This document shows, in pieces, positions 33,694-42,683 of a stretch of 61,743 nt of DNA (position 1 is its first letter; each line of letters opens with the position of its first letter). The translations under genes and the position numbers were made by a program. Source of the stretch: CAYFSS01 sp964345975 (GTDB taxonomy: Bacteria > Bacillota > Clostridia > Saccharofermentanales > Fastidiosipilaceae). The notes below the pieces were generated by a model. The model was given only the letters and a program-made list of their open reading frames with translations. It had not been told where the DNA came from and did no database searches. Location of the stretch: assembly GCA_964345975.1 (NCBI GenBank), contig CAYFSS010000010.1:1-61743 (forward strand), given 5' to 3'.

Positions 33694-35178
33694 TTGGCTG
33701 ATTTTACAGGCAGTAGAAATAGAACCTCCCGTCAACAACCAATGAGCTTTGCTGTTGAGGAGCCCGCATTTGGGGCGATTCGCGTCATTGGTGTCGGGGG
33801 TGGTGGCTGCAACGCCGTGAACCGCATGATTGAAAGCAAGGTTCAGGGAGTTGATTTTTGTGCGATCAATACGGATCGTCAAGCACTGGAGTATTCACGT
33901 GCGGAGACCACTCTGCAGATCGGTGAGAAACTCACCCGTGGCTTAGGTGCAGGAGCAGATCCTACCGTAGGTCAAGAGGCGGCTCTTGAATCACGCGAAG
34001 AGATCGTAGAGATCATCGAAGGATCAGACATGCTCTTTATCACGGCCGGCATGGGCGGTGGTACGGGTACAGGTGCGGCTCCGGTGGTTGCCGAGATCGC
34101 GCGTGAACTTGGAATCCTAACGGTTTCCGTTGTGACCAGGCCCTTCCGCTTTGAAGGGGCTCAGCGCATGCTCAATGCGGAAGCAGGCATCAAGGAATTG
34201 GAAAAATACGTTGATGCCCTCATCATCGTGCCGAACGATAAATTGCTCGAGATCGCCGATGACGATACTTCCGTCGATGAAGCCTTTGCAATGGCCGACC
34301 AGATCCTTAAGTTCGGTGTCACGGGTATTTCAGACTTAATTACTATCCCGGGAATCATTAACCTCGATATGGCTGACGTGCGCCGTGTTATGACAGACGC
34401 CGGGATTTGCCATATGGGTATCGGTCGAGCCAGTGGTGACAAGAGAGTCGAGCAGGCGATTGATGAAGCCATCAACAGCCCCCTCCTTGATACAAGCATC
34501 GACGGTGCTAAGCGCCTGATCGTCAATTTCACAGCCGACAACCTCAAGATGAAAGAGCTCCAGACTGCTGCTTCACTTGTCCGTGATGCTGCTGCCCCGG
34601 ATGCGGAAATCATCATCGGTTCCGTCACGTCCGATAACCTCGATGCGGATGTCATGATCACCGTGATTGCGAGCGGTTTCGAACAAGTCTATGGAGAAGA
34701 TGAGCAGCCGGCAATTCGTGAAGAGAGCATTAGCCTCATGGGTCAAGGTCGTAGAGAGCGCACCGAGCGTCCCCAAGCTTCACAACGTCGTCGCAGCAAC
34801 TATCAAGCTCAGCCTGTGAACCCGGCGCAAGCCCAGACGGCTCAACAACCGGCACGTCGTAATCCTGCCCCGCGTCAAGAGCCTACCAGCCGTATCCCAA
34901 GCTTCCTCCAGGGTGAAGATCGTTCCCCTGAACCACGGAATGAAGAGTATCTCTACGAACAACGTACTACGGAAGCCCCTATGAACCGTAGCTACGAAGG
35001 TGATTATCAGTCCGGCGTTCGCCCGGACAGCTACCCGGTACAGGAACAGCCTGAGTCGGCACCTAGAGAGAGCCAAGCTCCACAACGTCAGCCGATTGCA
35101 AGGACGGATGGACAATCCCCCAATACTCGTAGTAATCGCCTATTGAGCTGGTTAACGAACGACGATAACGAATCCTAA
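33694..35178 (+). CDS. ftsZ: Cell division GTPase FtsZ
   Basis: The tubulin homologue forms the division ring. TTG 33694 is chosen as start because GAAAGGGG lies 7 bases upstream; the in-frame ATG at 33664 has no ribosome site. The product has 494 residues. The GTP-binding signature is GGGTGTGAAP, and the T7 loop is NLDMADVRRVM. The C-terminal partner-binding peptide, normally at the extreme end, appears internally as RIPSFLQ (residues 401-406 for IPSFLQ). It is followed by about 88 further residues ending in NRLLSWLTNDDNES. The linker is Gln/Arg/Pro rich. Confidence 0.96.
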   Translation: MADFTGSRNRTSRQQPMSFAVEEPAFGAIRVIGVGGGGCNAVNRMIESKVQGVDFCAINTDRQALEYSRAETTLQIGEKLTRGLGAGADPTVGQEAALESREEIVEIIEGSDMLFITAGMGGGTGTGAAPVVAEIARELGILTVSVVTRPFRFEGAQRMLNAEAGIKELEKYVDALIIVPNDKLLEIADDDTSVDEAFAMADQILKFGVTGISDLITIPGIINLDMADVRRVMTDAGICHMGIGRASGDKRVEQAIDEAINSPLLDTSIDGAKRLIVNFTADNLKMKELQTAASLVRDAAAPDAEIIIGSVTSDNLDADVMITVIASGFEQVYGEDEQPAIREESISLMGQGRRERTERPQASQRRRSNYQAQPVNPAQAQTAQQPARRNPAPRQEPTSRIPSFLQGEDRSPEPRNEEYLYEQRTTEAPMNRSYEGDYQSGVRPDSYPVQEQPESAPRESQAPQRQPIARTDGQSPNTRSNRLLSWLTNDDNES

Positions 35179-35202
35179 GTTTAGGAGAGATGAGGTGTCC
35201 TT

Positions 35203-35694
35203 ATGAGGTGTCCTTTTTGTTCTGAGGATCACGATAAGGTCATCGACTCCCGCCCCTCTGATGAAGGTTTAAGTATTCGACGCCGCCGCGAATGTCTCGC
35301 GTGCGGCGCTCGTTTTACAACCTACGAGAATGTTGAAACTCAACCGCTGCTCGTGATTAAGAGAGATGGAAGTCGACAGGCTTTTGATCGTGATAAGTTG
35401 CGTGCCAATATCCTCAAGGCATGTCATAAGCGACCGGTGACGGGTGAGCAGCTTGACGGTTTGGTTGCCGGGGTTGAACAGACTCTACGGAACACCATGC
35501 GCAATGAAGTGAGCAGTCAAGAAATTGGCGAACTCGTCATGGATCAACTCATGGAGATCGATGAAGTGGCCTATGTGCGCTTTGCATCTGTTTACCGTCA
35601 GTTCAAAGATATCGAGTCATTCATGGTTGAGCTTCGCCAGATGTTGGCGCATGATGACATTCAAATAAATATGGAAACGAAGGAGGAGGGATAA
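35203..35694 (+). CDS. nrdR: Transcriptional repressor NrdR
   Basis: The 163-residue repressor of ribonucleotide reductase genes has a zinc ribbon at the N-terminus (MRCPFCSEDHDKVIDSR and RECLACGARFTTYE, four Cys) followed by the ATP-cone domain (VIKRDGSRQAFDRDKL). It senses ATP/dATP and binds NrdR boxes upstream of nrd operons, none of which is in this window. It lies 24 bases after ftsZ and immediately before the response regulator. Confidence 0.95.
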   Translation: MRCPFCSEDHDKVIDSRPSDEGLSIRRRRECLACGARFTTYENVETQPLLVIKRDGSRQAFDRDKLRANILKACHKRPVTGEQLDGLVAGVEQTLRNTMRNEVSSQEIGELVMDQLMEIDEVAYVRFASVYRQFKDIESFMVELRQMLAHDDIQINMETKEEG

Positions 35695-36465
35695 ATGGAC
35701 AGTAAAGATAAGAGAGCACTTATCGTCGATGACGATCCTAATATATGTGAATTATTGAGACTCTATTTTATGAAGGAAGGTTTCAAGGTCCGCACCATCT
35801 TGGACGGGAACGATGCACTTGCAGCCTTCGCTGACTTTGATCCGACTCTCGTCGTTTTAGACCTGATGCTTCCGGGGAAGGACGGCTACGATATTTGCCG
35901 TGAGATCCGGAAAACTTCGCAAGTCCCTATCATCATGCTCACAGCCAGAGGCGAGACCTTGGATAAGGTCGTAGGTTTGGAACTGGGGGCTGATGATTAC
36001 TTGACCAAGCCGTTTGAGCCAAGTGAACTCATGGCTCGAGTCAAGGCTATCCTCCGCCGTTCTGAAACCATTGCTTCAGAGGATGATAAGTCCCAGCGTG
36101 TTGTCTATCCCGGCCTTGTCGTGGATTTGGACTCCTATGTCTGCGAGATCAACGGTCAGACCGTTGAGATGCCGCCCAAAGAATTGGAACTTCTCTTCTT
36201 CTTGGCCGCTTCGCCTAATCATGTCTACACCCGTGAACAGCTTCTAGGGAGTGTTTGGGGCTATGACTTCTACGGGGAATCTCGCACGGTTGATGTCCAT
36301 GTGAAGCGTATTCGCGAGAAGATTGCGTTAGCCGGGGGCAGCGGACAATGGGAGATCAAGACCGTTTGGGGTGTTGGCTATAAGTTCGCCACGGTTGAAG
36401 AGGATGATCCCTCCGAAGATGCGCCTGAGAATGAGGCTAACGACGATCCGGCGATAGATTCATGA
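35695..36465 (+). CDS. OmpR/PhoB family response regulator
   Basis: The 256-residue two-component regulator has a receiver domain with acidic pair DDD near residues 12-14, phospho-acceptor Asp56 in VVLDLMLPG, and Lys in LTKPFEP. The C-terminal winged helix has TVDVHVKRIREKI and WEIKTVWGVGYKF. A short acidic tail follows. It starts directly after the nrdR stop and overlaps the kinase gene by 4 bases, so it is paired with that kinase. Its target genes cannot be told from the sequence; similarity to WalR/PhoP-type regulators is general. Confidence 0.93.
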   Translation: MDSKDKRALIVDDDPNICELLRLYFMKEGFKVRTILDGNDALAAFADFDPTLVVLDLMLPGKDGYDICREIRKTSQVPIIMLTARGETLDKVVGLELGADDYLTKPFEPSELMARVKAILRRSETIASEDDKSQRVVYPGLVVDLDSYVCEINGQTVEMPPKELELLFFLAASPNHVYTREQLLGSVWGYDFYGESRTVDVHVKRIREKIALAGGSGQWEIKTVWGVGYKFATVEEDDPSEDAPENEANDDPAIDS

Positions 36466-38030
36466 TCGAGCGCCCTCGGCGAAAGCGCAAAACTGAGGGT
36501 CGTTATCATGCACCATCATACGATGAGACAGGGCTCAGGAAGACCAATCGTTTCCTCATCTTGACAGTCCTCTTAGCCTTCCTTGTCTTGAATCTCGTTT
36601 ACTTTGGTATCCTCTCAAGTTCAATCAATAACGAGCGCCTGCGAATCATGGAAGGAGCAGCTGCTCAGCTCACGCAACGCTTCCGGAGTCTTGCAAGTGA
36701 GAATATGAGCCTTCAAGATGGTAACCGCCTCTTGCAGGAAGATATCTATGCGCTCTCTCAATTGACGGATGCCAAGATATGGATTGTTCGCAACAACGGT
36801 GAAATCATCTATGCGACCGAGATTCCTCCAACCATTCTCCGTGATCACCCCAGATCTGCCTTGAGCGGTAAGGTCGTCTTACCGCAACGCTACTCCGGAG
36901 CTACGTTTCCTGAGACCGGACTTCGAGTCCAGGGGGGGCGGTTCATGGGCCTCTTCGAGGCGGAAGGCGGTTCTTGGCTTAGTGTGACCCGTCCTCTCTA
37001 CAATCACATTGGGGTGCATGTCGCTTCGATTCAACTCCATGAACGAATTGATTTTGACGACTATTTCAAGACCTATCTTATCAACGGTATTGCCATGACA
37101 TCTGTCGTCGGCATCGTCGTTGCGCTCATTTTTATCGTGATCATCAACCGACAAATTAGTTACCCCTTAACCCAGCTGGCAAAGACAGCGGATCAAATTC
37201 GAATGGGAGATCTAACGGCTCGGGTTGATATGCCGCAGTATTTTACGGGGGACGAGGGGCGGTTGCTGCCAACCGGCTCCTTGTCGTCGCTGGTCGATAC
37301 CTTCAATGCAATGGTCGACCACCTGGAGAACGATGCCGCAGAACAACGCAATTTTATCGCAGCGATCACGCATGACTTACGTACGCCTTTGACGTCGATT
37401 TTGGGTTTCTTATCGGGGATGCTTGACGGAACGATTCCACCGGAACTCTTTGAGAAGTATATCGGGATATCACGACAGGAAGCGGAACACATGAAAGCTC
37501 TGATCCAAGACATGACCTTGGCAGGGACCTTGGATCAAGCCAGGCCCATGGACTTCCAAGAGATTGTCTTACAAGATCTCTTGGCCGAAGTGATTGAAGG
37601 GATGGAACCACAGTTTTCCAGCAAAGAATTGACGGTACAGACGAAGATTGCCCCATCGCTTTCTGGTCCGAAGATCCTGATCATCGGCGATAGAGAAGCG
37701 CTAACTCGGGTTTTATCGAACCTCTTGAACAATGCCGTTAAATTTACGCCTGAGAAAGGCATCGTCGCCGTGACGGCAAGGAATGTGAAAGACGGAACCA
37801 GACGCGTTGAGATTCGAATAGAAGATTCGGGTCCGGGGATAGATCCGGCGGATTATCATGCTGTGTTCGAACGCTTCTATAAGGCGGATAAGAGTCGGAC
37901 CGGGAAGGCCGGTTCAGGACTCGGTTTGTTTATTGTGAGATCTCTGCTGGCGGAGCATGGGCAGCATATTAAAGTCGATAAGAGTACGTTGGGCGGGGCG
38001 GCTTTTGTGTTTACATTGCCTCTGGCATAA
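36462..38030 (+). CDS. Sensor histidine kinase (HAMP-HisKA-HATPase)
   Basis: This 522-residue membrane kinase has a first transmembrane helix at about residues 31-50, an extracytoplasmic sensor domain of about 150 residues, a second helix near 205-230 (VVGIVVALIFIVII), then HAMP. The dimerisation helix carries His304 in AITHDLRTPLTS. The ATPase domain has N, G1 and G2 boxes (NLLNNAVKF, EDSGPGIDP, GSGLGLFIV). It phosphorylates the regulator encoded just upstream. The signal is unknown. Confidence 0.93.
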   Translation: MIERPRRKRKTEGRYHAPSYDETGLRKTNRFLILTVLLAFLVLNLVYFGILSSSINNERLRIMEGAAAQLTQRFRSLASENMSLQDGNRLLQEDIYALSQLTDAKIWIVRNNGEIIYATEIPPTILRDHPRSALSGKVVLPQRYSGATFPETGLRVQGGRFMGLFEAEGGSWLSVTRPLYNHIGVHVASIQLHERIDFDDYFKTYLINGIAMTSVVGIVVALIFIVIINRQISYPLTQLAKTADQIRMGDLTARVDMPQYFTGDEGRLLPTGSLSSLVDTFNAMVDHLENDAAEQRNFIAAITHDLRTPLTSILGFLSGMLDGTIPPELFEKYIGISRQEAEHMKALIQDMTLAGTLDQARPMDFQEIVLQDLLAEVIEGMEPQFSSKELTVQTKIAPSLSGPKILIIGDREALTRVLSNLLNNAVKFTPEKGIVAVTARNVKDGTRRVEIRIEDSGPGIDPADYHAVFERFYKADKSRTGKAGSGLGLFIVRSLLAEHGQHIKVDKSTLGGAAFVFTLPLA

Positions 38031-38043
38031 GGAAGGGTAGACC

Positions 38044-38796
38044 ATGAAATTTCATGAGACGAGGGATGAACGAAGGGCACGAGCTGTCCTCATCATGGAT
38101 CGCCTCGATGGGCATTATGGGGACATGGGAACGACCTTGGATTTTCACGGCGATCCGTGGATTCTCCTCGTCGGTGGGATTCTCGGCGCGCAAGCGACCG
38201 ATGAGAGAGTCAATAAGATCCTCCCCATCTTTGCGGAGACGTTCCCAACTCTCGAAGCTGTCGCAGGAAGCAGTCAAGAAGAGATGGAGGAGGTGATCCG
38301 AACGGTCGGGATCTTCCGCCAGAAAGCAGCCCGTTTGCGTGAAAGTGCCGCCATGCTCCTGCAGGATTACGACGGTAAAGTCCCTACAAGGGAAGCGGAT
38401 CTCTTGAGGCTCCCCGGCGTCGGTCGAAAAGTTGCCAATCTCGTGCGAAGCGACGGCTATGGTATCCCTGCCATCGTCGTGGATACGCATTGCGGCCGGA
38501 TCACACGACATTTCGGTTTTACGCGTTCGCAGAATCCCACCATTGTCGAACGGGATCTGGAGCAGGTCTTACCGGTGGAATCCTGGACGCATTACGGTCA
38601 TATCATGGTGCACCACGGACGAGACCTCTGCGTTGCGAGAAATCCTCGATGTGCTCATTGTCCGGTGTCGGATCTGTGTGAGACGGGGCGTAGTGCAAGG
38701 GTGGGCAAGCTCGACCCTGTGCAAGAAGCAGTGCACGAACCTGTGCAAGAACCTCCTACAAAGCCAGACTCTTCACGGGAGCCCACCGATGTCTAA
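38044..38796 (+). CDS. nth: Endonuclease III (DNA glycosylase/AP lyase)
   Basis: The enzyme removes oxidised pyrimidines and cuts the abasic strand. The helix-hairpin-helix LPGVGRKVANLV contains the catalytic Lys129, and the catalytic Asp147 lies in VVDTHCGRI. The 4Fe-4S cluster ligands are C-x6-C-x2-C-x5-C (CVARNPRCAHCPVSDLC). At 250 residues it is about 35 longer than usual owing to a charged C-terminal tail with a VQEAVHEPVQEP repeat. The ATG follows AGGAAGGG. It overlaps recG by 8 bases. Confidence 0.94.
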   Translation: MKFHETRDERRARAVLIMDRLDGHYGDMGTTLDFHGDPWILLVGGILGAQATDERVNKILPIFAETFPTLEAVAGSSQEEMEEVIRTVGIFRQKAARLRESAAMLLQDYDGKVPTREADLLRLPGVGRKVANLVRSDGYGIPAIVVDTHCGRITRHFGFTRSQNPTIVERDLEQVLPVESWTHYGHIMVHHGRDLCVARNPRCAHCPVSDLCETGRSARVGKLDPVQEAVHEPVQEPPTKPDSSREPTDV

Positions 38797-40930
38797 ACGG
38801 CGTTTCGATCGACCCATCACGGAACTTCCGGGAGTCTCGAAGTATCGCTTCGGTCGACTTAAACGCCTGGACTTATGGACCGAAGGTGACCTGCTAAGGT
38901 ATTTTCCCAGAGCCTATGAGAATTGGAGCAACCGCCGGACAATAGCTGAACTTCCGGAAAATGTCGATGTCGCTATTGAAGCAGAAGTTATCACGGTGCC
39001 GAATCTCAACCGTAGAGGTAGACAATCCACGCTTCGAGCGACTCTTGCCGATGAGACGGGTCGCCTCCAGGCTGTCTGGTTCAACCAGCCGTATTATCAG
39101 AATCAATTAGTCCCGGGTGAACGTTATCTCTTCTATGGTCGCGCCAGACGTTATCGCGGCAATTTGAATTTTCAAAATCCGCGTTTTCAGAAATTAGATG
39201 ATAACGGCGATGTTTTTGGGATGCTTCCGATCTATCCGTCCACTCAAGGCATACAACAAGGCTTCTTACGCTCGTTGACCAAGCTGGCATTAGAGGATCT
39301 GGGTGAGCAGATTCCGGAAGCCTTACCGCTCGAGATCAGGCGGCAAGCCGGTCTTGCAGCGGTTCGCTATGCTTATGAGAAGATTCATTATCCCGGGAGC
39401 GATAGAGAACTCCATGTCGCACGAGAGCGTTTGGCTTTTGAAGAACTCTTTTTGACCCGCTTGGGGCTTAGGCTCCTTCGCGCCGAGAGAGAAGCTGAGC
39501 AAGATCAGGGTTTAGTCCAGGAATTGGATGAAGCGGCTCAGAAGGTCTTCCATCAGGCCATTGCGGATCTACCCTTTGACCTCACGCGAGCGCAGCAAAG
39601 AGCGCTGGGGACCGTGATGGAAGATCTGCAGCGGTCCCGCCCCATGAATCGCCTGATCCAAGGCGATGTCGGGAGCGGTAAGACAGCTGTAGCTGCCATG
39701 GCGATGCTCCATGCGATCTTGACGGGTAAGCAGGCTGTCATGATGGCCCCGACTTCTGTCCTGGCTCAACAACACTACCAAAGCATGAAGAAGCTCTTGT
39801 CCGGACTGCCGGAAGAGTCCATTGCGCTCCTGACAGGGCAAACGAAAACTGCTGAGCGCAGAGAACTCTTGGCTAGACTTAGCCGGGGAGACATTAAGCT
39901 CCTGATAGGAACCCATGCGCTCATTGAGGAACGGGTCCGGTTTCAAAGCTTAGGCTTGACCGTCACGGACGAGCAACATCGATTCGGGGTGAATCAGAGG
40001 ATCCGTTTATCGACAGAGAAGGGTGAGACACCCCCGCTCTTTGAAATGGATGAGCCTCAGGATGATCAGCCTCGCCCTCATGTCCTTGTCATGTCGGCGA
40101 CTCCTATCCCGCGCTCTCTAGCTCTCGTCCTCTACGGTGATCTTGATATTTCAGTCATCGATGAATTGCCTGCCGGTCGTCTGCCCATCGATACCTATAC
40201 GGCTCGATCCAAAGACATGGATAGGGTTTATCGCCTAATGCGTAAGCAAATTGCCGAAGGGGGTCAAGTGTATGTCGTGACAGCCCTCGTCGACGAGCAA
40301 GAAGAGGTCAGCGAGACTCAGTTGCCGCTTCAATCTGCCACGGAAACTTATGAACTCTACCGTAAAAATATCTTTCCTGATCTTGAGGTCGGCCTGCTCC
40401 ATGGCCAGATGAAGGCCAAGGACAAAGACGAAGCGATGGCAAAGTTTCAAAGCGGTGAGACGAAGATCTTGGTTTCCACAACGGTCATCGAAGTCGGGGT
40501 CGATAATCCTCGAGCAAATCTCATGGTTATCTTAAATGCCGAACGCTTCGGTTTGGCTCAACTCCATCAGCTACGAGGTCGCATCGGGCGCGGGGATCTC
40601 AAGTCCTACTGCGTGCTCGTGAGCGATAGTGAAGAGGACTTAGCCAGAAAACGCATGACCGCTCTTTGCCGTCACCGCGACGGGTTTGAGATTGCTGAAA
40701 TCGATCTAAAACTGCGTGGACCCGGCGACTTCTTCGGTACAAGACAGCATGGTATACCAGCATTTAGGATAGCCAATCTCTATGAAGATCAACATCTCCT
40801 CACAAAAGCCTCCTCAGCTGTCGAGGATCTTTTGAACGGCAAAATTCAACTGACCGGTACCGAGCGTGCCGAGCTCGATGCCGGCTTGAAGATGCATTTT
40901 GGGGAGCGTGGCATGAACCCGGGTCTCTAG
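38789..40930 (+). CDS. recG: ATP-dependent DNA helicase RecG
   Basis: The branch-migration helicase rescues stalled forks. From ATG 38789 (MSKRRFDRPI) it has 713 residues, as expected; the open frame extends 119 codons upstream through nth but that part is not coding. The wedge/OB domain spans about 55-170. Helicase motifs are LTRAQQRALG, GDVGSGKT near residue 292 (Walker A), DEQHRFGV near 393 (DExH) and the C-terminal QLRGRIGRG. The recG-rsmD-coaD order is conserved in Firmicutes. Confidence 0.95.
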   Translation: MSKRRFDRPITELPGVSKYRFGRLKRLDLWTEGDLLRYFPRAYENWSNRRTIAELPENVDVAIEAEVITVPNLNRRGRQSTLRATLADETGRLQAVWFNQPYYQNQLVPGERYLFYGRARRYRGNLNFQNPRFQKLDDNGDVFGMLPIYPSTQGIQQGFLRSLTKLALEDLGEQIPEALPLEIRRQAGLAAVRYAYEKIHYPGSDRELHVARERLAFEELFLTRLGLRLLRAEREAEQDQGLVQELDEAAQKVFHQAIADLPFDLTRAQQRALGTVMEDLQRSRPMNRLIQGDVGSGKTAVAAMAMLHAILTGKQAVMMAPTSVLAQQHYQSMKKLLSGLPEESIALLTGQTKTAERRELLARLSRGDIKLLIGTHALIEERVRFQSLGLTVTDEQHRFGVNQRIRLSTEKGETPPLFEMDEPQDDQPRPHVLVMSATPIPRSLALVLYGDLDISVIDELPAGRLPIDTYTARSKDMDRVYRLMRKQIAEGGQVYVVTALVDEQEEVSETQLPLQSATETYELYRKNIFPDLEVGLLHGQMKAKDKDEAMAKFQSGETKILVSTTVIEVGVDNPRANLMVILNAERFGLAQLHQLRGRIGRGDLKSYCVLVSDSEEDLARKRMTALCRHRDGFEIAEIDLKLRGPGDFFGTRQHGIPAFRIANLYEDQHLLTKASSAVEDLLNGKIQLTGTERAELDAGLKMHFGERGMNPGL

Positions 40931-40948
40931 CTTTGTTATACTCGAGGC

Positions 40949-41554
40949 ATGGGAAGAATTATCAGCGGTATTTATAAAGGGCATCGTCTCTACATGCCCC
41001 CGGGGAAATCGACGCGGCCCAGTTCGGATCGATTCAAGGAAAGCCTGTTCAATGTGCTAGGCGGATCGTTCGACGGGATGCGTTGGCTGGATGCTTTTGC
41101 CGGTTCCGGCCAGATCGGTTTGGAGGCATTAAGTCGAGGGGCGGCGGAGGTCGTCTTCGTCGAAGCGGATCGCCGAGCCGTGAGTGTCATCGAGCGCAAT
41201 CTCGCATCCTTGAGGCTTGAAAATTCTGAGCAGATCAAGCTCTTTCCTTGCCGCTTGGAACAGGCTATCCCAAGATTCGTTGAGCAATCCATGCGCTTCG
41301 ATTACATCTATCTCGACCCGCCTTGGCAAAGAGAGAAGGCGTATGCCCGTTTGGAAGAGAGCCTCCTGCGAGGTGAACTCCTTAAACCCAGAACAAGAAT
41401 TGTGACGGAAAGTGAACGCTCTCATCATTGTCTCTTCGCTGAAGTCGCTGCAACCCTTGGTTATTCGACGCTGTTTGAGCGTGTGTACGGAGCCGCTAGG
41501 CTCACGGTCTATGGCCGAGCAGAATCGGCATCAAATGAGGAGGAGAGCATATGA
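40949..41554 (+). CDS. rsmD: 16S rRNA (guanine(966)-N2)-methyltransferase RsmD
   Basis: The 201-residue methyltransferase begins MGRIISGIYKGHRL. Further motifs are TRPSSDRFKESLFNVL, the SAM site DAFAGSGQIGLEALSRGA, and the catalytic DPPW at residues 123-126 (usually DPPY; Trp replaces Tyr). It methylates G966 of 16S rRNA. The stop overlaps the coaD start (ATGA). Confidence 0.92.
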   Translation: MGRIISGIYKGHRLYMPPGKSTRPSSDRFKESLFNVLGGSFDGMRWLDAFAGSGQIGLEALSRGAAEVVFVEADRRAVSVIERNLASLRLENSEQIKLFPCRLEQAIPRFVEQSMRFDYIYLDPPWQREKAYARLEESLLRGELLKPRTRIVTESERSHHCLFAEVAATLGYSTLFERVYGAARLTVYGRAESASNEEESI

Positions 41555-42057
41555 AACGTTGGCTCTATCCTGGATCCTTCGATCCTTTCACCTTGGGACA
41601 TCTCAATATTTGCGAAAGAGCTGCCGAGCTTTGCGATGAGCTCATTGTGGCCGTCTTGCCGAACGAGAGCAAAGCCGGTGCCTTCACGCCCGAACAAAGG
41701 CTCGAGATCATCGAGAAGTCCCTTCAACATGCCGGGATCAAGAACGCCAAGGCTATCGTGTACTACGGTCTCTTGGTTAAACTGATGCAGGAAAATGACA
41801 TTGAAGTCGTCGTTCGCGGCCTTCGCTCCGAGTCCGATTTCCGCTATGAGGCCGAGATGATGACGGCCAACCGCTTATTGTACGAAGACTACGAGTCGGT
41901 CTACTTTATTACATCCCCTGATATGTCTTTTACAAGCTCGAGCATTGTGCGTGAAGTTGCTTCTCTAGGGGGTGATTTGAGCGGTATGGTGAGTCCTGTT
42001 GTCGCTGAATTTGTCGCTCAAGTGTTACACAGTAGCAGACTGTCAAGTGTAGAATGA
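41551..42057 (+). CDS. coaD: Pantetheine-phosphate adenylyltransferase CoaD
   Basis: The 168-residue nucleotidyltransferase makes dephospho-CoA from 4'-phosphopantetheine and ATP. The N-terminal PGSFDPFTLGH contains the TxGH motif (residues 14-17), and the later MSFTSSSIVREVA matches the ISSTxxR motif. VVRGLRSESDFRYE is the family block. It overlaps rsmD by 4 bases. A probable terminator hairpin follows. Confidence 0.96.
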   Translation: MKRWLYPGSFDPFTLGHLNICERAAELCDELIVAVLPNESKAGAFTPEQRLEIIEKSLQHAGIKNAKAIVYYGLLVKLMQENDIEVVVRGLRSESDFRYEAEMMTANRLLYEDYESVYFITSPDMSFTSSSIVREVASLGGDLSGMVSPVVAEFVAQVLHSSRLSSVE

Positions 42058-42081
42058 AGTTTAATCGGATAAAGTCGCTCA

Positions 42082-42128
42082 ATGACCGTGAGTTTTTAGT
42101 TATGGAAAATACGGTCATCGGCTTTTGT
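42082..42128 (+). terminator. Probable terminator after coaD
   Basis: ATGACCGT (42082-42089) pairs with ACGGTCAT (42111-42118), followed by CGGCTTTTGTG. The T-run is short and the loop is 21 bases, so efficiency is uncertain. Confidence 0.5.
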
Positions 42129-42157
42129 GTCTTGAGTCATGAAGGAGTGTCGTCAGT

Positions 42158-42664
42158 ATGCAGCATGAGTTTGGGAACCTAGAACCTCGTAGAATTGAGG
42201 ATGACCCCAAAGCTAGCAAGATGGAGAGCCTGCTGTCGCAGCTTGAACAGATTGTGATCCAAGGTCGCCAGGTACCGTTCTCAAATCATCGTATGGTCGA
42301 TCCCAATGAAATTCTGCTCATTGTCGGGCAGTTGAGGGATCAACTTCCGGCTGAGCTTCGTCAAGCTCGGTGGATTCTTGAACATAATCAAAGAACCGTC
42401 GATGACGCCAGACTCGAAGCTGAGCGTTTGATGCGTGCTGCGGAAACACGGATTGCAGAGATGATCGATGAGCATGAGATAACGATCCGTGCTCAAGCCT
42501 ATGCAGAAGATACCGTCTTGGCCGCGGAAGAATCGGCTCAGAAGATCATGGAGCAGGGAACGAGTTATCTTGAAAGTCACATGGTAGGCTTGGAAGAGAG
42601 ACTCTTGGAGATTCTGCAGGAACTGCGTCAAGATCGCCAAGAACTCAACCGTATTGATTTTTAG
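42158..42664 (+). CDS. Coiled-coil protein of unknown function
   Basis: This 168-residue soluble protein has no signal peptide and a long helical, Glu/Arg/Ala-rich region (about 70-165) predicted to form a coiled coil, for example DDARLEAERLMRAAETRIAE. A conserved-looking loop PFSNHRMVDPNEILLIVGQL precedes it. Similar short coiled-coil proteins follow coaD in other clostridia and are often annotated as ATPase-like or DivIVA-like; I see no nucleotide-binding motif. The next gene, a membrane protein 19 bases downstream, is probably co-transcribed. Confidence 0.75.
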   Translation: MQHEFGNLEPRRIEDDPKASKMESLLSQLEQIVIQGRQVPFSNHRMVDPNEILLIVGQLRDQLPAELRQARWILEHNQRTVDDARLEAERLMRAAETRIAEMIDEHEITIRAQAYAEDTVLAAEESAQKIMEQGTSYLESHMVGLEERLLEILQELRQDRQELNRIDF

Positions 42665-42683
42665 AATCTAGGAAGGGTGCAAC

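Noticed and set aside
38432..38788. N-terminal extension of RecG through nth
   Set aside because: It overlaps the nth gene in another frame; conserved RecG sequence starts at 38789.
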